The position numbers were made by a program, and so were the translations under genes. Shown piece by piece: positions 44,501-56,500 of a stretch of DNA of 64,000 nt (position 1 is its first letter; each line of letters opens with the position of its first letter). The notes under the pieces were generated by a model, which searched no databases, was not told the origin of the DNA, and saw nothing but the letters and a program-made list of their open reading frames with translations. Where the stretch lies: positions 2,322,501-2,386,500 of the forward strand of contig JAYJMM010000032.1 of NCBI GenBank assembly GCA_037349105.1. The letters run 5' to 3'. Origin of the DNA: Limnomonas spitsbergensis (taxonomy: Eukaryota; Chlorophyta; Chlorophyceae; Chlamydomonadales).

Positions 44501-47500
44501 GGGGAGGGAGGGAAAGAGTATGTGCGGATGTCCTCTATATGGTCAGGGGGGAGGGACATGTTATGTGTGAGGAGGGGGGGGGGGTAGAGGGAAGGAGTAC
44601 CTGCAGGCAACATGTATATGATCAAGGAGGGGGAAGGGGGGGCAAGGGAGGGAAGGAGTACCTGCAGATCACCTGTTTTACTGTATACGATCAGGAGGGG
44701 AGGAGTGCGAGTGGGAGGGGTGAGGGAGGCTTATTTTACCATGGAGCGCGCAACTTCGAGATAAGAAGTAACCATAATGGCAGTTTGCGGAGACCGAACG
44801 GAAGTCGGGGGAGGGCAGGGGTCGCTTGCTTAAAGGAAAGGAATAGGAGGATTAGGAGGGAAGGTGAGGCGGTAGGGCTAGGGTAAGGATAACCCACTTA
44901 ACTTTGTAGGAAGCAGTAAGCATGAGGCAGGTCTGCAGGATGAAGGGGGGCAGCAACACACGCACCTTCAAACAGGAGGTGTAAGGGGTGGGCAGGGGGT
45001 CCATTGCATGAAGGAAATAAATAGAAGGATAAGGAGGGGAGGGGAGGTGGTAGGGCAACCCCTTAACTTTTTAGGGAGGCAATGCGTAGGAATGAGGTCC
45101 GCAGGATGAGAGGGGGGTTGCAACGCACGCACCTTCAAACGGGAGGCTCAGCATGATGAGGTGGTCCGGGACGGTGGCGCTGCCCAGTTGAGGCAAGAGA
45201 GCACACAGAACCAGGTGACCGCGAGCGGTGCGGGCATACCGGACGACTGCAATGGCGGCAATGGCATGGAGGGGAGTGTGGGTCAGGGGTTGAGGGACGG
45301 GTTGAGGCGGAAAGTGAGCAGAGGAGGGATGGGAGGGTGAGGAAGGACAACGGGGTGAGAAGATTCAGGAGGGCGAGGTGCTCTAGGGGCATTCAGCCGT
45401 GAACTAAGAAGAGATGGAAGAAGAGGAGGACGAAGAAAGAAGGACGGGTGTGCGTGTACTCAGTGACAACAGCGTCAGCAGGATTCATTGTTGGCTTGTT
45501 GCTGCTGTGTAGCAGAAGCTGTGTAGCGTACCCTTTCACCCTACGGCATTGTCTTCGAAAAGGCTAGGCAGTGCACGCTGGGAGAACGGAAACATATTAA
45601 GTTCTCACCTGCCGCATGCCCCTTCTTATGCATGGCCTGCACCAGACCTGACAGGGCCACCATGGAGGCCTCATCCTGCTCCGGAAGCAAGACCTGTGGA
45701 TCAGCAGTTGGGGGGGACATCAACAATTTAGGGGGGGGGGGGGGCATAATGGCCTGAGGCCATAAATGCAGCCACAAAGAAATAATTATTAAGGGACAAA
45801 AAAGCCGGACCGAAAACGGCCAGGGGCTTGTTCCTGCCGCGGAGCAGCTGCAGCTCGGTTCCGAAGTCGGCCAGAACTCGGTAATAAGGATTTCTGGTCT
45901 TGCTACCATTGACTTACACAATTATTTCAGTTTCAGTTTGTAGGCTTGAGTATGAGGCCAGTTTGTAGGCTCAAACGGCTTGAGGTTTCTTGGTTCGTTG
46001 CGACTCTTAACATTGAATGATTGGCCTTAAACAGTTCAATTGCAACAGGTTTGGGACAAGATACTCAGGTAAATGGATAAATGCTACGCACTGTTTTGGG
46101 GGCTTCGGGAGCTTTGGGGGCTTCAGCCCTGCTGTTCAACATGCCCCCCTCAACATTTTGAATTCAAAATCCAACTTGGCGGGTTCCTGCTGTTCTTCAT
46201 GCCCCCTCCGTTTCCAATTCAAAATACAGCATCGAGGTTCCTACATGTTCTTCATGCCCTGCCCCTATCCGTTTTTAATTCAACATCCAAACCTGTGTTA
46301 AACGGTATGCTGTTCTCCATGCCCGACCCCCGCGTTCTTGAATTTGCAATCCAACCTGGCGGGCCCTGATGTTCAACATGCCCCCTTCCCCTTTTTTAAC
46401 TCAAATCCCAACTTGGGGGCCGTTTTTAGTCTATACGCCCCCCCTTCCGAATTCAAAATCCAACCTGAGGGTCCTTGAGGTACAAGTAGCGCTGGTCCTT
46501 GCGCAGGGGCTCGGAATCTACAAAGCCCAACAGCTGCATCATCTTGCCCGGCACGTAGTGCATGTCCTCCTCTTGCAGCTCATCAATCGGGACAAACTGC
46601 TTGCCATACCTGCACAGGCATCAGGTTACAGGTTTCACATTCAAATCCCACTTTCGTTTTTCCTGTCCATGTACTCTGGAAAAAAATGATGAGGGGTATT
46701 CTGTGTTTTTTTGAACGGATTTTAAATAAGATCTGAACTGAACCCTCTAATGTCGAACGTGTCTAACGCTGTGGTATTTTTATCTCACCATTATTTATTA
46801 CCTCACGCCCTGAACGATTGCTGCTGACTCAGCAGACATGACAGTTCGTGAAGAGTGACCATAAGTGTGTAGGAGTGACCAGAAATCAGTCCTCCAGTCC
46901 ACCCTTATAGAAATACTCAGCACGTGGGTTACGCATGCAAGGCTAGTTGACAAGATTAAAAAACGCTCAGGGCATAAGCAGTTGGACTAGCCTGGCAAGC
47001 CCAATTGCTATCATTCCGGGGATGATGAAAAGCAGGACCTCTCACCGGATGCTCCCAGAAGTTTGAAAAACAGCTCCCTGGTTCAGATATACACATCCAA
47101 TCAATTCAGTCCCAGTTTGAGTTTCCTGAATGCCGCCCCAAAGGCTTTACAAAAGTCTTGATGTCGGGGGATGGTCACATTCGACTGAGTGAAAATGGGC
47201 AAAAGGCTGGTGACGAGCAGCCCGAGGTTTCTCAGTTTTTTTAATGTTTTTAATCCCCACGTGGATGCCTGGGTCATCAGGTTCTGAAGAGCGCAGTCCA
47301 CTCCCTGGTCCATATCACTTCGCCATCATCCATCATCAGGCATCACACCAATCAATCAACAACTGATGTCCATAGTACGGCTGCTCCCTCATGCTTCAAT
47401 TGAGACATCATCTTGGCCCCCACTGCCGTTTCATACTAGACTGAGGTTTCCTGAGCACCCGGGGGGGGGCTACCTCAGTCAATCCCACCCCTGCTGCAGA

Positions 47501-50500
47501 CTTGTTTTGCATTTCCTTCAAAATGAACCCTGTGCAGGGGTCTGAGAAAGATAAACAAATACGAAATGTTGATCGTCGACACGCAGTTTCCAGTCAGAAT
47601 TCAAGACTGGTGGTCGAACATGGGCCCTGAGGGCAGCACTGAGAGAAGTAAGTAGAAGCAACTAGAAGCTACTAGAAGTAAGTAGAAGTAAGTAGAAGTA
47701 AGTAGAAGTAATTAGAAGTAAGTAGAAGCAACTACATATTACCAAGGGAAGGCAATGCCAATCTATGCTACCGTGCGGGTATGCAATACAAAATAATTCA
47801 AATGTACGGTACATTCCCATCGCTCCATTCCCAACGCTCTACCTCCTACAAATTCCTCATTGCTAATTTTCGACATTTCACACAAGTACAAGGAAGCAAG
47901 AAAGAGAGTCAACTACGCTGCACAACGGCGCAGGAGGGTTGAGGCAACAGTGTGGTGGGCTGAGCACAAGCATGGGTGTAAGCCTGCCCAGTCCCCAGGC
48001 ACATTCGCCCCTCACCTGTATGCCTTGGTCAGGTGCTCTAATGGCACAGTTGCAGGTTCACCAGTCCCCGCCTGGTCCCCGACCTCCATGTCTGCAGCCA
48101 GTTCAAAGGAGAGGCAAGGATGTGTCGGAATTCAAAAATTCAAATCTGCGTCTGTCTGCGAAAGCAAAATAAATGTAACACCTGGACTGACATGCTGTTC
48201 AAGTGCTTTGCCTTCCCTCATCGTAAAATTATTCAGAGACGAGGGAAACATTAAAATAGCCATGGTCGGTCGTCGACGCCAGTTTCCAGTCAGAAATGAA
48301 GAATTTCAGTCAATTTAGTTCCCTAGGGGCAGAGCCACACTGGAATAATTAATTCATGCTCGAGAGAGAAAGATTCAAATCTACAGCATGCACCAGACCA
48401 GGCATCAACTATTCATCTGCATCCACATTGATATTTCAAAGAAAGAAAGAAGGGAAGCAATGCAAACTGTGGGAAGAGCAGACAGGCATACATGCAGCCA
48501 CCGCGCCCACTGTAAACGAAAAGAAAACACAAAATAAAAGATAAAATAAGAAACCAAACACCCTGTGGGAAGAACAGACAGCCACACCTGCAGCCACCGC
48601 GCCCACTGTAAATGAAAAGCAAACATAAAGCAAAGACAAAGTAAAGAATAAAATAAAAAAAGAAACCAAACGAATTTAACACCCTGAGGGTAGAACAGCC
48701 AGCTTCACCTGCGTCCGCCGCGCCCACTTCAAAGTACTCGTTGCTCGTATCGATCGGGCAGAAGGATCCGTCCGGAGCTTGGCACCTTTTCTTGAGCGAG
48801 GGCAGCTTCTCAAAACCACACTTCTTGTAGACACGGACCTGCAGCGGGAAGATCCCCAGGACATATAGGGTTCAGGGTTTAGGGTCATGGGCTAGGGGTT
48901 AAGAGTTAAAGGTTTCACTTTCCCTAAACCCTTAACCCCTTACCCCTAGGGTAATGGGCCAGGGGTTAAAAGTTTTAGGTTTCGCGTTCATAACTGCAAC
49001 TACCTAGGCAGCCCATGATCTGACGCCTAGTACTGACACCTATATCCACATCCACACCCACACCCATATCCACATCTACATCCACATCCACACCCATATC
49101 TACATCCACATCCACACCCATATCCACATCCATATCCACATCCACACCCATATCCACAACCACACCCATATCCACATCCACACCCACATCCACATCCACA
49201 CCCACACCCATATCCACACCCATATCCACATCCACACCCATATCCACATCCACACCCACATCCACACCCATATCCACACCCATATCCACACCCATATCCA
49301 CACCCATATCCACATCCACACCCACACCCATATCCACACCCATATCCACACCCACACCCATATCCACATCCACACCTAAATCCACACCCACACCCACCCT
49401 CAGCCGCATTGTCTTGCCGATTTCGAGCTCTGCCTTCACACATTGGGATGCAACCTCTTTGGTCCGAAACACGCCCAGGAGCTCCGAGGCGTTGGACACA
49501 GTTCTGGTGGGAGGGGAAGGATATGGATGAGGTCGGGGGTGAATTCCTTATAACGTCGGGAGATAAAAACTATCCGGAGATATGCGACGCAGAAGTTATT
49601 TACCGTTTCGTCCTGCCCCCCCCGATCCCTTTTGTCTCTCTGTCATTTACCCCCTTCTTTATTTTATTTGCCCCTTTTCGAGGCGACTCAGGCGACTCAG
49701 GCTTTCAGTTCCTTATCTAGCTACCTCTCCATGCTAGCGATCATGAGGCTTCAGAGAGGAGAGGGATGAGGCACCACACTGGCATCTGACTTCAGCTTGG
49801 AGGCTCGGCCCTTGGGCCAGCAGGTTCTCAGCCGATTCGCTTTCTATTTTCCTGCTTGGTGGTTCCTAAGACTTACCAAGTTGTTTTTGAAGTTTAAACA
49901 TTCCCAGAAAGCTCACATACTACCGTACCGTCAGCGTCAAATGGTATTCAATAGCATTGGTTCCGTTTTTTTGCCTTGCATGAAGCCTAATTTTATCCAG
50001 CATTGGCATGGAGATATTTTTAAACCCGAATTTGGTCTCTTGAAAATCATTTTAAAATTGTTTTTTGTCAATTACAGCCATCTCAGTGAAGGGGACCACA
50101 CATGCCACACTGCACCTCAACCTCCTCGCTGCTGGAGCTGGTGCTATCTGCCTCCTGTTCTGAGATGTCGCCTGCCTCGCCCGCTGTTTCTGCTGCTTGA
50201 GCTGCCTGGTCCCTGCCCCTGCCCCTGCCTCGGCTTCTGCCCCTGCCTCGGCCCCTGCCCCGGCCCGTGCCTCTGCCACTCCCACGGCCCCCCCTCCCAG
50301 CGCCTTCGCCATGCGCAAGCGCGACCGAAGCTGCGTCCCTGCCCGCTTTTGTGGCCATATCCAGTTCGACCACGACGGAAGGAGCCTGGGCCAGAGTGCC
50401 ATTAGCGTGAGCATCTTGTAAGGCATTGAGACCCTCATTCAGCTGCTTCGCTGCATCAAGGAGGTCCTCACCCGCATCCTCCTCCGGGTAGACATCTGGG

Positions 50501-53500
50501 TCAGCCTCCGGCGCATGCTCGATGGGGACAAAAAGTGACCCCAGAGTGTGCAGCCTCATCGCCTCCAGCTGCATGTCCAGCTTAAACATCTGGCTGAGGC
50601 CTGACTTGGTCCACGCCGGCATGCAAAGGTCACGGTTGCCCATCAGGCTCTCGAAAGCTGCTGCCATGAATGAGCAAACTGAGTCCTTAATCGCACTGAT
50701 GCGGAAGTCGAACTTCGTATCTTCGGGGAGAATGCCGCTAGCTAGCTGGCGATGCACCATTGCCAGCAAGAAAGCTTGCCACGCCTTGCGGACTAGGCAG
50801 CATCAGTCACCTCCTGGGCTAGATCGATTAGCTCATTCGCAAACTTGCGCTTGAGGGAAGAAACCTGTGCGGGAACGTCCCATCCAAACGCATCGTCGCC
50901 CGCATCTGACGGTTGTTCGTCCCCGTACTGCCATTCTTCTGCTTCTGCTGCTGCGTCTGTTTCTGCTGCTGCTTCTGTTGCCTCTGCTGCTCTTAATGCT
51001 GCTCTTTCCGCAGCTGCTGCCTGCTGTGATAGCTGGAACTCAGGTGAAAACAAGTGGACAAGCGTTCTGTGGCTAGCAGTTGCTGATCCATGCCGGCCCC
51101 TGCCACCGAGGGGGACTTTGACTACTCTGTTCATATCATATATATGTACATTTTAACATGCATCCTGAATTAAGGGAGAAAGCGCAGGAAAAAACAATTT
51201 TTCGCACAAAATACGACTTTTACGACTATCCAGCTTTGGTTCGACCGTTTTAATTTTTAAGGCCACTTTATCTATACCGGTTTCATGTTTTGAGTCCATA
51301 ATGGATGCCATGTGACGCTGATAGTACGGTCGTGTTTTCCTATCCATGGCATACTGAACAGTAGGGGCTGGACAGCACCTTCATGGAGCCATGGTTGACA
51401 CAACAGCCATACTTGTGTTTGCAGAGCCGGCATTCCCCCCCTTGACATGTAGCATGCCAGGGGAGGGGGGAGGGGTCAGTGCTAATTCATGCTCCAATTA
51501 ATGATGCAAATCAACAGCATTTGACACAAGGATGATAGTGGCATAGCTCTCGTGGCAAACTGACTCCTAGAAGAAAGATGTGGATTTCTATATATACGTT
51601 TTTTCCCGGGACACCCTGTCCCTTCGCCCCCTCTTTTCGCCCCCCCCCCCCCCCCCCCCTTTCTCCCCTAGGCCAAAATACATGTCGGAAGTAGTTAGGA
51701 AAAGCTCGCATCAAGCTCTAGAAAGTTAGAGGATGGGGTGTTTCCAATTACCCCCCCCCCCCCCCCCTCCCCCCCCCCCTAGCCCCCATCTCCCTTTTCT
51801 TCCTTTAGTGTCCCTGTCCCCTTCCCTTTTATTCCACCCCTCTCCCCTTTCGCCACCCCAGCCTCGTTTCGTCTCCCTGTCCCCTCCACCCCTTTATTCA
51901 TTCAATCACCCGCTCTCTCCCTCTTCCACACTTTCTCTCCACATCCCCTCCTCCGTCCCCCCCACTCCCTCGTCCTCTTGCTTCAGCCCCTCGCGAAAAT
52001 CAGGAGGCACGGTGGATATTGAAGGTGAAGCATTGATTCTCTACTTGCACGTCGACCGTATGGCCCGTGATTTACCCATCTGCCCGCATAGGTGTTGCCC
52101 CCCCCCTCACTTGATCTCCCTGACCCCTGCCCCCCTTATTTCACCCCTCTCCCCCTCTCCACCCCCCATGCCTCGCTTTGTCTCCCTGTCCCCCCCTCAC
52201 ATGATTTCCCTGTCCCCTGCCTCCGTGATAATGCCTCCAAGGGCCTCCAGGTTGGCGTCTTGGCTACGCTGCCGCTGCGAATGTTCAGCTTCAGAGAGCG
52301 CCGGCCCCGCCCCCGGCCCCGCGTCGAGCGGTTCGACGCCAAGGCAGATCACCTGACAAGGTGAACGGATTTAGGGTTGAGTGTTTAGGATTTCGGGTTA
52401 AGAGTTGGGACAGGGCACAGCGTAGATATAAAAGCAGTGCACATGAGAAAGCCAAGGGGTGTGGGTTGGACGTTGAAAGCAGTTCACAACAGTAATATTG
52501 AGGCAGTTCACCTGACAAGGTTGAGGCTATAGGTTTGGGGGTTTAAGGTGGATGGTTTAGTCAGGGTACAGCATGGATATCAAGGCAGATCATAGTACAA
52601 GATCGAGGGGTGAGGGTTTAGGGTTGACAATAGGTCACAGCGGTAATATCAAGGCAGATCACCTGACATAGTTCAGGACAGAGGTTGAGGGCTGAGGGTT
52701 TACGACTGAGGGTTAAGGTAATAAGGGCTGAGGGTTTAGGGCTGAGGCGTTAGGGCTGAAGTGTTAGGGCTGAGGGTTTAGGGCTGGGGGTTTAGGGCTG
52801 AGGGCAAATGGCTGATGTTTCAGGGTGTATAGCTGAGAGTCTATGGCTGATGCTTTAGGGCTGAGGGTTTAGGGCTGAGGCTTTAGGGCTGAGGGTTTAA
52901 GGCTGAGGGTTTATGATTAAGGTTTAAGGGCTACGGGTTTAGGGCTACGGGTTTAGGGCTGGGGGTTTAGGGCTGGTGGGTAAGGGCTGAGGCTTTATGG
53001 CTGGGGGTGAAGGGCTGAGGCTTTAGTGCTGAGGGTTAAGGACTGAGGGTTTAGGACTGAGGGATTAGGGCTGGAAGGTAAGGGCTAAGGCTTTATGGCT
53101 GGGGGTGAAGGGCTGAGGCTTTAGGCAGGGCAGGTGGGGATGTCAAGGCAGAGCACCTGACAGCGCACAAGGCAAACAACCCGACAAAATACGTTCTCAC
53201 AGTTTCAATTGAAGCACCCACTGGGACCCTGCAACCACTGTGCAACTGGCTCTGGCATAGCCGGGGTCCATATCAAGGCAAAATAAAGTAAGGGGGGGCC
53301 TTGTCATGGGTTGGGTCCGGGTTGGCGGTATTTCACCACCCATCCAAATACAGCTCGACGGTTATGTTCTCACAGTGCAAAGGCAAGCATTCACTGGGCC
53401 CCTGCAACCACTGGCTCTGGTAACTGGCATAGCCAGGGTCCATAAACAAAGCTAAAAGTGAACAGCCCCTTTGCGAGAAATATCTTTGACATTGCAGATA

Positions 53501-56500
53501 CCTGTGTGAAAATGAGAGTCAAGGCAAAGCACCTGACAGCACACAGGGGGCAGGCCAAGGCAGACAGCCTGGCAGATATGTTGCCACAGTGTCCATGCAA
53601 GCTAAACCACTGGCTATGGCAGAGCCAAGGTTCATATCGAGGCAAACAAACGGAAGGGGGGCCTTGTTGAATCTGGCCTGTTTGGCAACCACTCTGCACA
53701 ACCTGGCAGAGCCGAGGTCCATGTCAAAGGGAAAAAAGAAAGAAAGAAACCTCTACTCCAGGTGGGTGACGTGAGAGTGAAGGAAACAGCGCAGTCTGGG
53801 CCGAAGCCACATCCGCGCCGTTTCCGTCAAGGCGAAATAGTTGCAGGGTGACCTTGTTATGGGAGTCGGGTCGGGGTTCACACAATTTCACCACTCATTC
53901 AAACATTGCCCCACATGCACTGCAACAACAATGTCCGGAGACCCTTCACGAATGCCGGGTTGCCCTGTAACACCAAGGACCCCAGCTCACCTGCAGCTGC
54001 ATGCTCTGCGCTTTCATGCCCTCACTTAGAGAGCTCTGGAACTCATCGTCCAAAGCCTTGGCCTGGAGTGCCATGTCGTCAGAGGAGGGCGGACATCAGA
54101 TCATTAAGAGGAGGGGGGTACACTAATCAGCAGTGGGGAAGAGGACGCTAGTTCAGCTGTGTGGGGGGAGGTGACTTTGTGCAAGGAGGAGGGGTCATGT
54201 GCGTGTTTGTGTGGGAGAGGGGGGGGGAAGGGGCATTACATTATGTTGTATAAGTGTGTGGAGCAGAACTTCCGGATTGGACGGAAAGGGCTGTGGGCGT
54301 AGACACCCTCTGGGGAGATGGTTGTACTACCCTGGCAACATGATGTGTCCAGGCGCGATATCCCCTCCCATGCTTTCAGTCTGCGTCCTACCATGAACCT
54401 GCCATGCAACCAACATGCAATCAACATACAAATAGCACACAACCACCATGCAGCCGCCATACAGCCGCCATGCAACCAACATACAAATAGCACACAACCA
54501 CCATACAGCAGCCATGCAACCAACATGTAAATAGCACACAACCACCATGCAGCCGCCATGCAACCAACATGCAATCAACATACAAATAGCACACAACCAC
54601 CATACAGCCGCCATGCAACCAACATGCAATCAACATACAAATAGCACACAACCACCATGCAGCCGCCATGCAACCAACATGCAATCAACATACAACTAGC
54701 ACACAACCACCATGCAGCCGCCATGCAATGAACATGCAACCAACATGTAAATAGCACACAACCACCATGCAGCCGCCATGCAACCAACATGCAATCAACA
54801 TACAAATAGCACACAACCACCATACAGCCGCCATGCAACCAACATGTAAATAGCACCCACCCACCATGCAGCAGCCATGCACCCGCATGGCACGTGTCCT
54901 TTATCCACATACCTCCTGGGCAAAGTTGGAGATGAGAGTGATCTTCTTGGGGACCTTGTCCAGCACGCGCACTGCACTTGCCTGCGCAGAAGGGTTGAGG
55001 GCTTTGGCCTTCAGGGCTCAGGCTTCTGCAGCCCCCGGCACAGGAGGCATAGCATGGGATGTGGGGCTGGGCTCGTCAGAGTCGCTACTACAGCATGTGC
55101 GTACCCCCACCGCCAGGGATCATGCGAATGGCAGCCTTAACCCACCCACAAAATCATTGATGTGCTGCTTACCGTACTTACGGTGGCTGAGTAACTGAGT
55201 TACGCTGAGTTTCCACCACCATAGTGTCTAAGCAAATCCAGCTTTAATTCTTAGTTAGGGGACCGTAATTGTATTTTATACGATTCCTGGATTTCAGCGC
55301 AGCTGCACAAGTGCACTGCACTACACCCAATGCTATCTATTAGGGTCAGCGGATGAGCGCCGTGTCTAGTCAGTGGTGGATTTTGGACATGACTGTCAAA
55401 ACTGTTGGTCAAGCTGCTTATCTTCTATATTGCTGCCAAGCACCTCAAGGCCAAGGATGCCCTGCTTACGTCCTGATACAAATGATTGTTTTCCATGGTG
55501 ATCTGTGTCACACAAAAGCAATGCTCCTGGCCCAGGAGCTACCAGTATTATAAACATTTTTTGTGTGGGCTGGTTTCTTTCTCATAATTACCGTAACAAA
55601 GCCCTCATGTTCATGCCCTGAATTCCTGGAATCCAGCGGGATCCTGTACTTACCAGGGGGTAAATACCTCTGGTATTTACCAAGGAGATAAATGTCCGCC
55701 ACTGAGGCCACCCAAGGGCCTTTTTCGCCCCGGGTTTCAAAGGTGGAGCTCTGCAAGCCGGGTTGGCTTTTCCGAGATTAAAGGCTGTCAACTCCAAGAC
55801 CTTGTCTCAGAGCAAACCAAGACGGGTTTCTTTCCCGTTCTGGATGCCGGTCACCTGATGGAAAGCTCCAACCACTTGAAGCTTTGTGATGTGGATTTCT
55901 CGAGTGAGCAACGAGAAACCATAAGGAGGCTGAAATACTTGAACACCTCGATGCACTCTGAACCTTAGAACACTAAACATGTTTACCAACTCAAGACAAT
56001 ATGGAAGATTGGATGAACAACCCTACCAGCAGATGATATAGAAGAAATGTCCACCACAAGGAAGGAGGGCTCACCAGGGATTAGCCACTGTCCTTGCCTG
56101 GTATGCGACCCCAGGACAGGTCGATCACCAGGGGTACAGGGGTATAGGGGTACAGGGGTACAGGGGTACAGGGGTACAGGGGTACAGGGGCATATCACCT
56201 TGTTGGCGAGGTCGATCACCACAGTCAGGGCATCCAGGCAATCCGAGGTGCCCGTGCCTCGAGGCAGAGGCGTCAGCGCCCTCAGCGTCTCTGTGCCTGG
56301 CCCGCGGAGCTCCTGTAAACGTACACCCAGCCAGGGTGTGATACGAGTGACGTGTGTGATGAGCATCAAGGTTACTCCTCGTATATTCTGGAAGGAATGA
56401 CATGTCACGCCAGGCCAGCAGTACAGAAATCTGCCAAGGTCACTGCTCACACGTGCTGAACGAAATGACCGGTCACCAGGCCAGTGTTGCAGCTGGCTGT

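Noticed and set aside
43079..44625. Long minus- and plus-strand open frames (up to 230 codons)
   Set aside because: They run through the Ku80 acceptor array; only 43404-43322 fits the Ku80 frame and family.
48975..49499. A 174-codon frame with VDMGVDVD-type repeats
   Set aside because: Only 49503-49398 is a real exon; the rest is the hexamer array in the following intron.
54236..54977. Overlapping minus-strand frames rich in CWLHGGCMVVVCYL
   Set aside because: Minisatellite in a Ku80 intron; the real exon 54981-54913 is in the Ku80 frame at its edge.
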